NCBI GenBank assembly: GCA_030156225.1
Contig: JASGMW010000008.1
Coordinates: 1-32,953 of the forward strand
DNA length: 32,953 nt
Source of the DNA: Methanofollis sp.
Lineage (GTDB): Archaea; Halobacteriota; Methanomicrobia; Methanomicrobiales; Methanofollaceae
Direction: 5' to 3'
The position numbers and the translations under genes are program-made. The notes beneath the pieces are model-generated. The model was not told where the DNA came from, ran no database searches, and worked only from the letters and a program-made list of their open reading frames with translations. Position 1 is the stretch's first letter. The number at the start of each line of letters is the position of its first letter. Below are positions 6,647 to 14,589 of the stretch, one piece after another.

Positions 6647-7669
6647 CTAATGGACCGGCCCGTGGCCTGCCCGGTCCTTTGTGTAGCCGTGCTCCTGTGT
6701 GCGAGCGAGCACCCCGGCGAGCACCCGGGCGACCTCAGCGACCCCGATCCTGATCCCGAGCCGGGTCTGGTCTCTCATTCTGAGCAGTTGCCCGGACCCA
6801 GGTATCTTTCCGGCCTTCAGGGTGAGCAGAAGATCGCGCTCCGCCTCCATCTGAGGGAAGGCCGCCGGGACCGCCGCGGTGTAGGCTTCAGGGTCCTCCA
6901 GGTGATCGAGGAGAAGGCGCACACTCTCGAACGCCGGGACGATCCCGTCGCCGACGATGGGATACACACATCCGATCGCCTCGCCAATCCCCCATATCTT
7001 TCTGTCGGAGGAGACACAGGGCAGGGCGCCGGAGGGCGCCGTGACCCGCAGGAGGCTCCGGCACCCGCAGATGACCGGACCGGCGGCGTCCTCAAGGAAC
7101 CCGCACCCCTTCAAAAGGTCGGCCGGGTCGGTCAGGTGGCTCAGGCAGCCGACATGGCGGAGACCGCCCTCAAGAGGGAAAGACCAGGCGTAACCCCCGG
7201 TCACATACCTGACCGACGGGACAGGGGGCAGAGACGGCAAGACCGGCATGCGTACCTGCACGCACCGGCAGAGGTGGTCGTCCGCTATCGGCGGCAGGAA
7301 GGCCCGGGCCGTCCCGGTGGCATCGATGACACGGTCGTAGCGCGACAGATCGGGTGACCCGTCGAGCACCGCCATGCCGCGTCTGAGATCGCTGAGAAGA
7401 CGGGGTTTATCGATCGTCATCAGCACCGCCGGCAGATCGCAGTCCTCGAACCGTACCGTGGAGAAGGACCTGAGGACATAATCCTGATAATCGAGTCCGA
7501 CCCCGGCAAGGAGCGGTGCGATATCGGCGGTCGTCATCCACGCGCACGGGGCGATGCCGCAGACGTTTTTATGCGGCAGATCATAGAGATCGATATCGTA
7601 CCCCCCGGCAAGCAGGCGTCGGGCGCAATAACTCCCGGCCGCCCCTGCCCCGGCAATCGCTATCTTCAT
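6647..7669 (-). CDS. FAD-dependent oxidoreductase, geranylgeranyl-reductase-like
   Basis: This is a flavoprotein of the geranylgeranyl reductase / PHBH superfamily, about 340 residues. The N-terminal dinucleotide-binding motif is MKIAIAGAGAAGSYCARRL. A central motif includes YDRVIDATGTAR, and the second FAD-contact motif GIGEAIGCVYPIVGDGIVPA corresponds to the family's GDA-x7-P-x-x-G-x-GI block. Members reduce isoprenoid double bonds in archaeal lipids or related compounds; this copy is divergent and could act on another polyprenoid. ATG 7669 is chosen because it begins the Rossmann fold and follows GGGGGAACGGG, a plausible ribosome binding site. It lies downstream of tRNA-Leu on the same strand. 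Confidence 0.78.
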   Translation of the reverse strand: MKIAIAGAGAAGSYCARRLLAGGYDIDLYDLPHKNVCGIAPCAWMTTADIAPLLAGVGLDYQDYVLRSFSTVRFEDCDLPAVLMTIDKPRLLSDLRRGMAVLDGSPDLSRYDRVIDATGTARAFLPPIADDHLCRCVQVRMPVLPSLPPVPSVRYVTGGYAWSFPLEGGLRHVGCLSHLTDPADLLKGCGFLEDAAGPVICGCRSLLRVTAPSGALPCVSSDRKIWGIGEAIGCVYPIVGDGIVPAFESVRLLLDHLEDPEAYTAAVPAAFPQMEAERDLLLTLKAGKIPGSGQLLRMRDQTRLGIRIGVAEVARVLAGVLARTQEHGYTKDRAGHGPVH

Positions 7670-7733
7670 CCCGTTCCCCCGGCAAAATGCTGTCTGAGAA
7701 ATGATAGGCCATATGATGCGTCGGAAATCTGAG

Positions 7734-7818
7734 TGCGAGGGGAGTGATTCGAACACTCGAACACCTTCGTGACCAGGCCCTCAACCTGGCTCCTTTGACC
7801 TAGCTCGGAAACCCTCGC
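7734..7818 (-). tRNA. tRNA-Leu (anticodon GAG)
   Basis: On the minus strand the acceptor arms GCGAGGG (7818-7812) and CCCTCGC (7741-7735) pair perfectly and are followed by discriminator A. The anticodon stem CCAGG/CCTGG encloses loop TTGAGGG, giving anticodon GAG. A long variable arm (TCACGAAGGTGT region) marks it as class II. The T arm is GAGTG-TTCGAAT-CACTC. It is 85 nt with no intron, and CCA is not encoded. Confidence 0.95.
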
Positions 7819-7847
7819 CTGTTACCCTATATACAATGATATACGGG

Positions 7848-7855
7848 TTAAATAA
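7848..7855 (-). promoter_or_regulatory. TATA box of tRNA-Leu
   Basis: TTATTTAA on the minus strand lies about 30-37 nt upstream of the mature tRNA 5' end, consistent with an archaeal tRNA promoter plus a few nt of 5' leader. Confidence 0.5.
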
Positions 7856-8000
7856 TCTATCGTCAATCCGGGCTCCACTCGCCCCCCTACCCCCGGTCAG
7901 AGAGATTAAAACCCACGATACGAGCAGATTTCAGAGGCGTGAGCGCACAGGGGCATGACCCCAGTATTAATATGCACCACAGATGTACCTTCTGGTTGAC

Positions 8001-8501
8001 ATGTGGGCAACACTCATGCAGGAGTTCACCGATTCGCCTGCTCAGACCAGAGTCGTGCGTTTTCTCCTCGAAAACGGCTTCAGCGTTTCCCCCGAGGGCA
8101 AAATCACCTGCAACGGCATCGAAATACCGGCCACCCATATTGCCCGCGCCCTCGACATCGACCGCAGAGTGGTGGACGCCACGGCACGAAGAATCATTTC
8201 TATGGGGGATACGAGCGACATTTTTGCACGCATGCGGGCCACCCCCGACCTCTCTGAGGTGGCCGGGTACCTCAACCTCACCGTCATCACCATCGTCCCG
8301 AACGATGCCCAGCAGAAAGGGATCGTCGGAGCGGCGGTCAGGGTGCTCTCCAGGCACGATCTTGCCATCAGACAGATCTTCGTCACCGATCCCTACTTCG
8401 CGGAGGAACCCAGACTGGTGATCATCCTGGACGAGCCCCTCCCCGTCGGCGTGCTCGAAGAACTGCGGGCTCTTCCCCAGGTAAAACAGTTGATCATCTG
8501 A
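8001..8501 (+). CDS. ACT-domain regulator of amino acid metabolism (COG2061-like)
   Basis: This is a 166-residue protein with two parts. The N-terminal half (about residues 8-70) is helix-turn-helix-like (SPAQTRVVRFLLENGFSV, then IARALDIDRRVVDATARRI). The C-terminal half is an ACT-like ligand-binding domain (LTVITIVPNDAQQKGIVGAA, then RLVIILDEPL). This arrangement matches archaeal predicted regulators of amino acid metabolism. A TATA-like TTAATATG at about 7967-7974 puts the transcript start near ATG 8001, with no SD, so it is probably leaderless. ATG 7983 and ATG 8016 are in-frame alternatives. The 3' end overlaps the convergent HD-domain gene by 8 nt. The effector amino acid is unknown. Confidence 0.75.
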   Translation: MWATLMQEFTDSPAQTRVVRFLLENGFSVSPEGKITCNGIEIPATHIARALDIDRRVVDATARRIISMGDTSDIFARMRATPDLSEVAGYLNLTVITIVPNDAQQKGIVGAAVRVLSRHDLAIRQIFVTDPYFAEEPRLVIILDEPLPVGVLEELRALPQVKQLII

Positions 8502-8976
8502 GGTGGCGGAGAGGTTCGAGATCGAGACCGAGCCTGAACGCCCGCACCAGATATTTTTTTCCAAGAGCAATCGACCGGTCCCACCGCTCCTCTGCAGAAA
8601 TTTCTCTGGTTCCTTTTACGAGGTTGTCGGCGTGGGCGACAATCCGTTCTTCGAGGCATACAGGCATGGCGTCGCCGGGAAGAAGACCCAGAAGAGCGGA
8701 CTCTTCAAGGGTCAGGCCGGCGCCGAGGTGCCGGCCGACGATGCGGACCACCCCGTCGGGGCACCCCATCGCCGTTGCCAGTTCGGCCCCTGCCCCGGCA
8801 TGACCGGGTCCATGCGTTTTCGAGCGCCCGAGGTCATGGAGCATTGCCCCGACCTCGAGCAGCTGCCGGTCGACGACCGTTGAACGCGCATACTCCCGGG
8901 CCATCCCGGTCACGGCCCGGCAATGGGCGATCACCCCGGGATCGCAGCCTGCGTTTTCGAGGGCGCGTTCATACAT
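8494..8976 (-). CDS. HD-domain phosphohydrolase family protein (TIGR00295-like)
   Basis: This is a 160-residue HD-superfamily protein. The metal-binding His-Asp motif is in EVGAMLHDLGRSKTHGPGHA; an upstream His (IAHCRAVTGMA) and a downstream Asp (ERIVAHADNLVKG) complete the usual H...HD...D set. Proteins of this family hydrolyse phosphate esters of nucleotides, but the archaeal subfamily has no confirmed substrate that I know. It is the last gene of a five-gene operon containing tfe and trm56. Its ATG overlaps the tfe stop by 8 nt (ATGTATGA), so translation is probably coupled. The 3' end overlaps the convergent ACT-domain gene by 8 nt. Confidence 0.82.
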   Translation of the reverse strand: MYERALENAGCDPGVIAHCRAVTGMAREYARSTVVDRQLLEVGAMLHDLGRSKTHGPGHAGAGAELATAMGCPDGVVRIVGRHLGAGLTLEESALLGLLPGDAMPVCLEERIVAHADNLVKGTREISAEERWDRSIALGKKYLVRAFRLGLDLEPLRHLR

Positions 8977-9487
8977 GCCCGACCGACGTCTGTATCGCCT
9001 CGATCCTCCGCTTGAGTGCGCCGAGAAGCATCTCGTTATCGAAATGCTTCAGGGGCTTCCCGCACCGGGGGCAGGCGAAATCGGTGACGACCACGTCATT
9101 GAACGTGAAGATGCCGCACTCGTCGCAGATGAAGAAATCGTTCTCCTCCTCATATTTCTCCCTCTTCGAAAGGAGTTCGAGGACATGCTCGAGTTCCTCC
9201 TTCAGCACCGGATAGATCTGATCGGTCCTCAGCATCCAGAGATAGGTAAGCCACCCGGTGTCGGGATCTTTGATGCGGCGGTATTCGGCAAGCCTCCTCT
9301 CGTACAGGGTATACAATGTATGCCGGACAGAATTGAGGTTGATGCCGGTTTTTTCCGCAAGTTCCTCATCGGAAAACTCCCCCTCGGAAGGGAACCGTTC
9401 CAGGAGATCAATCCCTTCGTTCCCGATCAGACGGAGAAGATAGGCCCTGATCGCCGGGTCTGCCAGCATCTCGTCTTTGCCAACCAT
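8969..9487 (-). CDS. tfe: Transcription initiation factor TFE (alpha subunit)
   Basis: This is archaeal TFE, homologous to the alpha subunit of eukaryotic TFIIE, which stabilises the open complex of RNA polymerase with TBP and TFB. Residues about 10-90 form the extended winged helix (FSDEELAEKTGINLNSVRHT, then LYERRLAEYRRIKDPDTGWL). A coiled region (EELEHVLELLSKREKYEE) leads to the zinc ribbon CDECGIFTFNDV and CPRCGKPLKHFD with four Cys. At 172 residues it has the usual length. The ATG shares one base with the stop of the upstream ATP-grasp gene (TGATG). GTG 9490 is an alternative one codon upstream. Confidence 0.95.
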   Translation of the reverse strand: MVGKDEMLADPAIRAYLLRLIGNEGIDLLERFPSEGEFSDEELAEKTGINLNSVRHTLYTLYERRLAEYRRIKDPDTGWLTYLWMLRTDQIYPVLKEELEHVLELLSKREKYEEENDFFICDECGIFTFNDVVVTDFACPRCGKPLKHFDNEMLLGALKRRIEAIQTSVGHV

Positions 9488-10560
9488 CACGAAATATATG
9501 TACGGACGCGTGTTATATTTCTATCCAGCACGGCGCATGCGGCGGTGCGGTCCTGGCCCCGCCCATAGACACTGACCACGGCGTTTCCTTCTTCGATCTC
9601 GGTTCCGGGCCAGGGCATATCGGCGCAGATGTCCGAGAGCCCGGCAAGGTCTGCATGCACGGTGAGGTCGCGGTCGGCAAAGAGGATCGCCCGTGCGCAC
9701 ACCTGCCCGGCCCCCGGCCTGGAGGCAGGAAGCACCCCGTTGCAGGCGTCGACATGCAGGCCGAATATGTTCTGCCCGGTCGCAGCCTCCACCGTGTCGA
9801 GGGTGCCCTGAAAACGCGGGTTGATCTCGATCGCCCGCAGATCGTCGCCGACAACAAAGTCCACGCCGACCGAACCGACACAGCCGCTGAGGGCCACCGC
9901 ACGCTCGGCGATCCCGGCCATGCATGCCGCCATGGGATGTTCAAACGGTGTGATCGAGCCGGAAAAACCGTACGCCCGGTTTCCTTTCCCACCCCTGAGG
10001 ATCTGTTCGTTGACGGCGACGGCCACAGCCCGGTGCCCGTCTGCAATGCAGGAGACGCTTGCAGGCGTGCCGGCGACAAGTTCCTGCATGAGATAGGGGA
10101 CATCCGGCCATTCGTTCTCCCATTCCCGCAGATCGTCCTCCGAGTACGCCACCCGATTCCGCCAGCCGCCCGCGCCGTGACGCGGCTTGATCATTGCAGG
10201 ATATGCCCCGGCCCTGCATGCGGGCGCGGGGATCGCATGGTCTTCGAAGAACCGCTGGATCTCGAACTTATCCAGAAACCTGGCCGAGATCTCGGAGGAC
10301 GTTCCGGCTCTGCGGATAGGCACGGTCACGCCCTCGGCCCCGGACGTGGCGACAAACCAGTCAAAGCTGCGGCCGGCGCAGATCTCCGCGATGAGATCGG
10401 GAAGTTCGTCGAGTTCGTCGAAACGACGGTGTTCGCTTGCGTCCCGGCAGAGATCCCGGTCGCAGAAATGATCGACGGCATAAACTTCGTATCCGGCCTT
10501 TTTTGCCGAACCGACCACATGTCTCGTTGCAAAACCTGCGACCAGCACCCGGCCCTTCAC
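9487..10560 (-). CDS. ATP-grasp enzyme (COG2232-like, predicted carboligase)
   Basis: This is a 357-residue ATP-grasp protein. It begins with a Rossmann-like preATP-grasp fold ([20 protein letters not shown], then YEVYAVDHF). The ATP-grasp domain follows, with the nucleotide-binding Lys in [13 protein letters not shown], the adenine-contact region [12 protein letters not shown], and the metal-binding end [20 protein letters not shown] (Glu and Asn ligands). The family is described as predicted ATP-dependent carboligases related to biotin carboxylase; the acid and amine substrates are unknown. The GTG start overlaps the trm56 stop as GTGA, and its own TGA overlaps tfe, so it sits in the middle of an operon of RNA and transcription genes. 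Confidence 0.82.
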   Translation of the reverse strand: MKGRVLVAGFATRHVVGSAKKAGYEVYAVDHFCDRDLCRDASEHRRFDELDELPDLIAEICAGRSFDWFVATSGAEGVTVPIRRAGTSSEISARFLDKFEIQRFFEDHAIPAPACRAGAYPAMIKPRHGAGGWRNRVAYSEDDLREWENEWPDVPYLMQELVAGTPASVSCIADGHRAVAVAVNEQILRGGKGNRAYGFSGSITPFEHPMAACMAGIAERAVALSGCVGSVGVDFVVGDDLRAIEINPRFQGTLDTVEAATGQNIFGLHVDACNGVLPASRPGAGQVCARAILFADRDLTVHADLAGLSDICADMPWPGTEIEEGNAVVSVYGRGQDRTAACAVLDRNITRVRTYIS

Positions 10561-11084
10561 AGCTCGATCACCCGCTTCCCGACCCTGCAGGGCTCGACGC
10601 GGATCTTCGCATCAGGGAAATCCTGTCCGATCTCCCTGCCCATGAACAGGCGGTCGAGGAAGACGGCGAGGCTCGAGATCTCGGAGTGGGGCTGGTTTGT
10701 GACCGAAACATTGTAGTCGACCATGCCGTAAACGTCGCCCGGGACTTTTTCGGCGCCGACAATGATGAGCAGGTCTTCGGGGCGCTCCCGCACCCTGGCG
10801 ACGACCTCACCGACCTCAAGCCCGTACATGGTGAGGTGGGCGACGAGCCCGCCGCGCTCTTTCCATTCTCTGATGCACTTCTTCCATTTCACGTCGTTTT
10901 CAACAAAAAAATCTCCGCCCCAGCGTTCCACGACGTCGCCGATGGATGCGACGATGCCGGTGTCGTTCGCAGCCAGATACATGCCGTCCGCACCCAGGGC
11001 CCGCGCGGTGAGACCGACATGGGTGGTCACCCGCCGGTCGCGCTCTGGCCGGTGGCCGAGTCTGAGGATGCATACTTTCCTCAT
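10557..11084 (-). CDS. trm56: tRNA (cytidine(56)-2'-O)-methyltransferase
   Basis: This SPOUT-class methyltransferase uses S-adenosylmethionine to 2'-O-methylate C56 in the T loop of archaeal tRNAs. It opens with [20 protein letters not shown], typical of aTrm56. The knotted SAM site appears as [16 protein letters not shown] and [20 protein letters not shown]. At 175 residues it is the usual length of the single-domain form. The ATG overlaps the upstream winged-helix gene stop (ATGA) and is preceded by GGGAG. It shares the operon with tfe and an HD protein. Confidence 0.95.
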   Translation of the reverse strand: MRKVCILRLGHRPERDRRVTTHVGLTARALGADGMYLAANDTGIVASIGDVVERWGGDFFVENDVKWKKCIREWKERGGLVAHLTMYGLEVGEVVARVRERPEDLLIIVGAEKVPGDVYGMVDYNVSVTNQPHSEISSLAVFLDRLFMGREIGQDFPDAKIRVEPCRVGKRVIEL

Positions 11085-11374
11085 TTGTTCTCTCCCTTCC
11101 GCGCATAGTCAGGTATTTTTATAACGCCGTTTTCGATCTCCAGAGGAGTCCCGGAGCCGTGCCTGAACCGGCACCTGAGAATCGACTCCTCGATCGAGAG
11201 GGCGCGGAGTGCGTCCCCTCTCTGTTCGATGAGAAGATAGGAGGCGAGCCTTTGAACGGAAGCTTCGACTGCCGCCGCATCGCCGCCCATATCGTCGATC
11301 AGGGCGGGGAGGGTTGCGGCCCTGTTCAAGGCGATTGCGTGGTAGACCATCCAGTCGAATTCTTCGGTTTTCAC
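11081..11374 (-). CDS. Small winged-helix-like protein, first gene of the trm56-tfe operon
   Basis: This is a protein of about 97 residues. The middle ([20 protein letters not shown], then [20 protein letters not shown]) reads as a helix-turn-helix followed by a wing region ([20 protein letters not shown]), so a DNA- or RNA-binding winged helix is likely. I do not recognise a named family. The start is uncertain: GTG 11374 lies about 27 nt from a TATA-like AAAGTATATT (near 11397-11406) and would be leaderless; GTG 11398 is an upstream alternative. The TGA overlaps the trm56 ATG. The divergent gene at 11436 shares the short promoter region. Confidence 0.62.
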   Translation of the reverse strand: MKTEEFDWMVYHAIALNRAATLPALIDDMGGDAAAVEASVQRLASYLLIEQRGDALRALSIEESILRCRFRHGSGTPLEIENGVIKIPDYARKGENK

Positions 11375-11395
11375 ACCCAGATGTGTGCCTGATGC

Positions 11396-11407
11396 CACAA
11401 TATACTT
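11396..11407. promoter_or_regulatory. Shared bidirectional TATA region
   Basis: The sequence ACAATATACTTT is A/T rich on both strands. On plus, AATATACT (11399-11406) is about 30 nt before ATG 11436. On minus, AAAGTATATTGT is about 25 nt before GTG 11374. The divergent genes probably use overlapping TATA boxes. Confidence 0.4.
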
Positions 11408-11435
11408 TTGTACCGGGAGAGAGCACCATTTCTCG

Positions 11436-11831
11436 ATGACCGAGTACGAGCAACTTGCGGCGATCGCGGACGATCTGCTTGAGAGGGCCGATGAAGACGA
11501 GGTGCGCCTCGCCCGCCTCCTTGACGGCCTCTCCCCGGAGGTGAGAGAGGATCTCCTCAGATCGGATCTTCTCAACGCCTATCAGGCCTACTATTATTAT
11601 TTCAGGGAAAATCCAGGAGAACTTCCGACAGAACGGCTCATGCTCGCGCCTGCGTCTGAAACCCTGCGGGGTGTGCTTTTGACCGAGGTCGATCTCTTCG
11701 ACCTCGTATTCCTCTGCGGGAAGGCGGGGGCCGAGATCGCCGTCACCGACGGGGAGCAGGAGTACAGACGGTTTTCCGGGAAAAATGCCAGAAAAACGGC
11801 GGAAACCTACGTCCTCGAAGAGCTGGCATGA
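11436..11831 (+). CDS. Hypothetical methanogen protein (131 residues)
   Basis: This is a soluble acidic protein of unknown family. The N-terminal half is rich in helix-forming charged residues (EQLAAIADDLLERADEDE, then VRLARLLDGLSPEVREDLL). The middle has a tyrosine-rich stretch (YQAYYYYFRENP). The C-terminal part contains VDLFDLVFLCGKAGAEIAVT and a basic segment (RRFSGKNARK). There is no signal peptide or membrane helix. ATG 11436 is preferred because a TATA-like element lies about 30 nt upstream; an in-frame ATG at 11385 would precede that TATA. It converges on the UPF0280 gene with no gap. The coding quality looks good but the function is unknown. Confidence 0.68.
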   Translation: MTEYEQLAAIADDLLERADEDEVRLARLLDGLSPEVREDLLRSDLLNAYQAYYYYFRENPGELPTERLMLAPASETLRGVLLTEVDLFDLVFLCGKAGAEIAVTDGEQEYRRFSGKNARKTAETYVLEELA

Positions 11832-12542
11832 TCAATACCCGCCGCGCGTGATGAGGGAGGAATCGATGGTCGCCCCGGCGATCTCAGGGAGGGCGCCCCA
11901 GGTCAGGAACGTCTCGCCGATGATCGCGAGCGCCCCGAGAACGCCGGTGCCCTCGAGGGCGGCGAAAGGCTCATCGTCGCCCGGCCGGATGGTGTTGCAG
12001 AGGGAGGTCGCCCATGCGTCGGCGAGCGCGACGTTGCGGGAGCAGACGCAGACCGCGTCCGCAACCCCGAACGAGATGGAGGGGCCGACCGTCGCCGACG
12101 AGGTGCAGATGCCCAGGATCTCTTCCTGCGGCGGGACGAGAAAGGCGAGCCTGTCCGAGAACGGAGAGGCGCCGGCATGGATGCCGACCCGCACTTCCCT
12201 GTCCGAAAAAAGGGCGATGTCCCCGCCGTTATCCACGATCCCGAACGTTGCGCCGGCATCCTGCATCGCCCCGGCTCCGGCCCATGCGATGGTCCCGGCA
12301 ACGGCGGCCATCGGCCCGACTCCGGCCAGACGGGACGCTGCCCCCATCCTCCGCACCGTACGGCTCTCCGCCGGCGGGTCGCAGGGATCGAACGTGACCC
12401 CGAAGTAGGGGTCTGAGAGGAGAAAGGCTTCGAGATCCCCGCGGGCGGCGAGCATGCCCGCCTTCGCCGCCTCGATATGGGCCTGATCGTCGGCAAGGAT
12501 CGTCGTGATCGTCTGTTTGTACTCGAAGTGTTCGCGGATCAT
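11832..12542 (-). CDS. UPF0280 family protein (ApbE-like fold)
   Basis: This 236-residue protein is of the UPF0280 family (COG2122), distantly related to the FMN transferase ApbE. Recognisable family segments are MIREHFEYKQTITTILADD, the glycine/alanine-rich GVGPMAAVAGTIAWAGAGAM, VDNGGDIALFSDREVRVGIH and GICTSSATVGPSISFGVADA. Here it is the third gene after the aspartate-semialdehyde sulfurtransferase and its ferredoxin, so a role linked to homocysteine formation or sulfur delivery is a reasonable inference. The ATG itself lacks an SD but overlaps (ATGA) the stop of a 13-residue ORF that has a strong SD. Confidence 0.88.
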   Translation of the reverse strand: MIREHFEYKQTITTILADDQAHIEAAKAGMLAARGDLEAFLLSDPYFGVTFDPCDPPAESRTVRRMGAASRLAGVGPMAAVAGTIAWAGAGAMQDAGATFGIVDNGGDIALFSDREVRVGIHAGASPFSDRLAFLVPPQEEILGICTSSATVGPSISFGVADAVCVCSRNVALADAWATSLCNTIRPGDDEPFAALEGTGVLGALAIIGETFLTWGALPEIAGATIDSSLITRGGY

Positions 12543-12580
12543 AACTGAGGAATGTGTTCTGAGACGACCGTCGTCACCAT
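12539..12580 (-). CDS. 13-residue leader ORF coupled to UPF0280 start
   Basis: ATG 12580 is preceded directly by GGGGGGAGGAGGT, the strongest SD-like sequence in this operon. The 13-codon frame (MVTTVVSEHIPQL) ends in TGA that overlaps the UPF0280 ATG as ATGA. The UPF0280 start has no SD of its own, so ribosomes probably load here and re-initiate at 12542. Whether the peptide has a function is unknown. Confidence 0.4.
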   Translation of the reverse strand: MVTTVVSEHIPQL

Positions 12581-12608
12581 ACCTCCTCCCCCCGGCGAAA
12601 AGAGAGGA

Positions 12609-12995
12609 TTATTTCTGGAGGGAGAGCGCCCCGTGCGGACAGGCCTGAATGCACCTGCCGCAGAGAACGCAGCGCGGCTGATCCAGGCTGAGTTTCCAGT
12701 CGCTGTCGAACGAGAAGGCTTCCTGCGGGCAGACCGAGATGCAGGCCCCGCAGTCCACGCACTCGTCCTCGTCGCGGATGATGGCGTCCCTGAGCACGCT
12801 GACCGTCGCCCCGAGTTCCCGCATCTTCATGCAGACGGTGCGTGCGCTCTCGTCAGGGACGTCGATCAGGACGTCCCCCTCGGTCGGTTCGATCCGCGCC
12901 CGCTCGACATTGATCAGCACCCCGGTGTCCATCACCGCCCGCGCGATGATCGGTTCGCTGACTTTTTTGCGCGAGAACGAGACCATCAGTTTCAT
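12609..12995 (-). CDS. NIL-domain ferredoxin, partner of L-aspartate-semialdehyde sulfurtransferase
   Basis: This 128-residue protein combines an N-terminal NIL domain (KLMVSFSRKKVSEPIIARAV, then VLIDVPDESARTVCMKMREL) with two [4Fe-4S] clusters, C79-x2-C82-x2-C85-x3-C89 and C109-x2-C112-x2-C115-x3-C119. In methanogens the homologue (MA1822 in Methanosarcina acetivorans) works with the DUF39 protein to convert aspartate semialdehyde to homocysteine, supplying electrons or assisting sulfur transfer. The ATG overlaps the upstream DUF39 stop as ATGA and is preceded by GGAGGTGGAAGGC, a good SD, which decides the start over ATG 13004. Confidence 0.92.
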   Translation of the reverse strand: MKLMVSFSRKKVSEPIIARAVMDTGVLINVERARIEPTEGDVLIDVPDESARTVCMKMRELGATVSVLRDAIIRDEDECVDCGACISVCPQEAFSFDSDWKLSLDQPRCVLCGRCIQACPHGALSLQK

Positions 12996-14500
12996 GCCTT
13001 CCACCTCCCGCCAAGGAGTTTGCCGAGATTGAGGGCCGTGAGCATCCCGATGACGCGGTTCTGCGGGTCGACCACCGGAAGGGCGCTGATATTGTTGCGG
13101 TCCAGTTTCTGGGCGGCGATATCCACCGCCTCCTCCGGAGTCGTCCGCACGACCTTCCTGGTCATGACATCGCGCACGGCGACCCGGTCGTCAGGCCGGG
13201 CCACCGCCTTGGTGACGTCGTAGGTGGTCACGATCCCGACCAGACGGTGGTCGCCGTTGAGCACCGGCAGGTGGTTTGTCTCGCCCCTGAGCAGTTTCAG
13301 GGCCGCTTCGGTGATCGGTTCGTCCTCGGTGATGCAGACGACCTTCGTCTCCATCACCTCCCGCACCCGCGGCACGAGGTTCGTCTCGCGCATCGGGTGC
13401 GTCCGCCTGGTCCGGTCCACGCGGCGGGTCGGCAGGGCGAGATCGATCGATCCCATTTCCACCCAGTTCTTCAGGGTTTCGGCGACCTCCCGCGCCTTCC
13501 GGTAACTCGAAAGCGAAGACGTCTTCACCTCCTCGCCGTCGAGTTCGATCCTGCCGCTTTTCAGTTCGGCATAACTGATCCGGCGGAGCGTTGGGCGGTC
13601 GCGGTAGGGCACGCCGTAGTCGACGATCCCGGTCGTCAGGTCCTCGTCGCGCACCGCCGTGCTCCGCACGACCGTAAGGTCGGTCACCGGCAGCGGAACG
13701 CCGAGGCCGACATACATCGTCACGCCGTACCCCTGGAAGGTCGCGGCCCTGATATAGTCCGGGCTCATGCGCGTGAGGTCACCGGTCGTCATCAGGGTGG
13801 CGAACCCGGTGGCTGGCGACGACTGCGTCCCTTCCCCGACGATCATGCCCTGGGCCCCGCCGAGGAAGATGGGAACGCCGCTTCCTATCACGCGGTAGGT
13901 CGGGTCGTTTGCGAGCGGAGATAAGACCCCGGCGCCCGAGTACGAGACGTTCCCGCAGTTCGGGAGGAGGGTGCCCATATAGGTGTGGAGGATGCGGTCG
14001 GTGGAATTGGTCGCCGCATTGTAGCACTGGTACGCATTTCTCGGGTTCAGCATCGTGGCGTCGTTGAAGTCTTCGAGCAGCAGATTCGTGGTGACCGTCC
14101 GCCGCGGGTAGCAGTCGGTGCCCCGCGAGATCGCCCTGAGTTCGATCGATCTGCCGGATATGAGGTCTTCGATCACGTGTGCGCCGCCGTAACGGTCGCC
14201 CTGCGTCGTCGACTGCTGGGTCGCGCCGATATAGGCGTCGACCGCCGCAATGCCGCCATAGGCCTCGACGTCGTTGAGCCAGACTCGTTCCATTCGGATC
14301 GGCGGATCTGCATGGCCGAAATTAAAAAACGCGCCTGAAGAGCACATAGCGCCGAAGGTTCCGGTGGTGACGACGTCCACTTCCCTCAGCGCCGCTTCCT
14401 CGCCCAGTTCGGCGACGATGTCGGGCATCTCCTCGGCCGTGACAACGCGTGCATTGCCATCATGTATTCGCGTATTGATCTCGTCTATGGATTTCTCCAT
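12992..14500 (-). CDS. L-aspartate semialdehyde sulfurtransferase (DUF39) with two CBS domains
   Basis: This is the DUF39 enzyme that makes L-homocysteine from aspartate semialdehyde and a sulfur donor in methanogens (homologue MA1821). The DUF39 domain fills roughly residues 1-365, with conserved cysteines C53 (TFGAMCSSGAF) and C130 (SRGTDCYPRR), which appear to match the functionally important Cys of the characterised homologue. A pair of CBS domains follows (about residues 375-500: REVMETKVVCITEDEPITEA and RDVMTRKVVRTTPEEAVDIA), probably sensing adenosyl ligands such as SAM or AMP. ATG 14500 is 25 nt from the TATA box at 14521-14529, so the mRNA is probably leaderless. ATG 14521 would lie inside the TATA box. 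It leads the ferredoxin and UPF0280 genes. Confidence 0.9.
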   Translation of the reverse strand: MEKSIDEINTRIHDGNARVVTAEEMPDIVAELGEEAALREVDVVTTGTFGAMCSSGAFFNFGHADPPIRMERVWLNDVEAYGGIAAVDAYIGATQQSTTQGDRYGGAHVIEDLISGRSIELRAISRGTDCYPRRTVTTNLLLEDFNDATMLNPRNAYQCYNAATNSTDRILHTYMGTLLPNCGNVSYSGAGVLSPLANDPTYRVIGSGVPIFLGGAQGMIVGEGTQSSPATGFATLMTTGDLTRMSPDYIRAATFQGYGVTMYVGLGVPLPVTDLTVVRSTAVRDEDLTTGIVDYGVPYRDRPTLRRISYAELKSGRIELDGEEVKTSSLSSYRKAREVAETLKNWVEMGSIDLALPTRRVDRTRRTHPMRETNLVPRVREVMETKVVCITEDEPITEAALKLLRGETNHLPVLNGDHRLVGIVTTYDVTKAVARPDDRVAVRDVMTRKVVRTTPEEAVDIAAQKLDRNNISALPVVDPQNRVIGMLTALNLGKLLGGRWKA

Positions 14501-14520
14501 GGTGGAGTATTTATCCCGCA

Positions 14521-14529
14521 TATTTATAG
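14521..14529 (-). promoter_or_regulatory. TATA box of the homocysteine operon
   Basis: The minus strand reads CTATAAATA centred 25 nt before ATG 14500, with no SD between, indicating a leaderless transcript for the DUF39-ferredoxin-UPF0280 operon. Confidence 0.65.
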
Positions 14530-14589
14530 CCCTTTCTTATTATCTGTAGTAATGCGTGCCTTCATTACCGGAGAAGAAGACCTGTTAAC

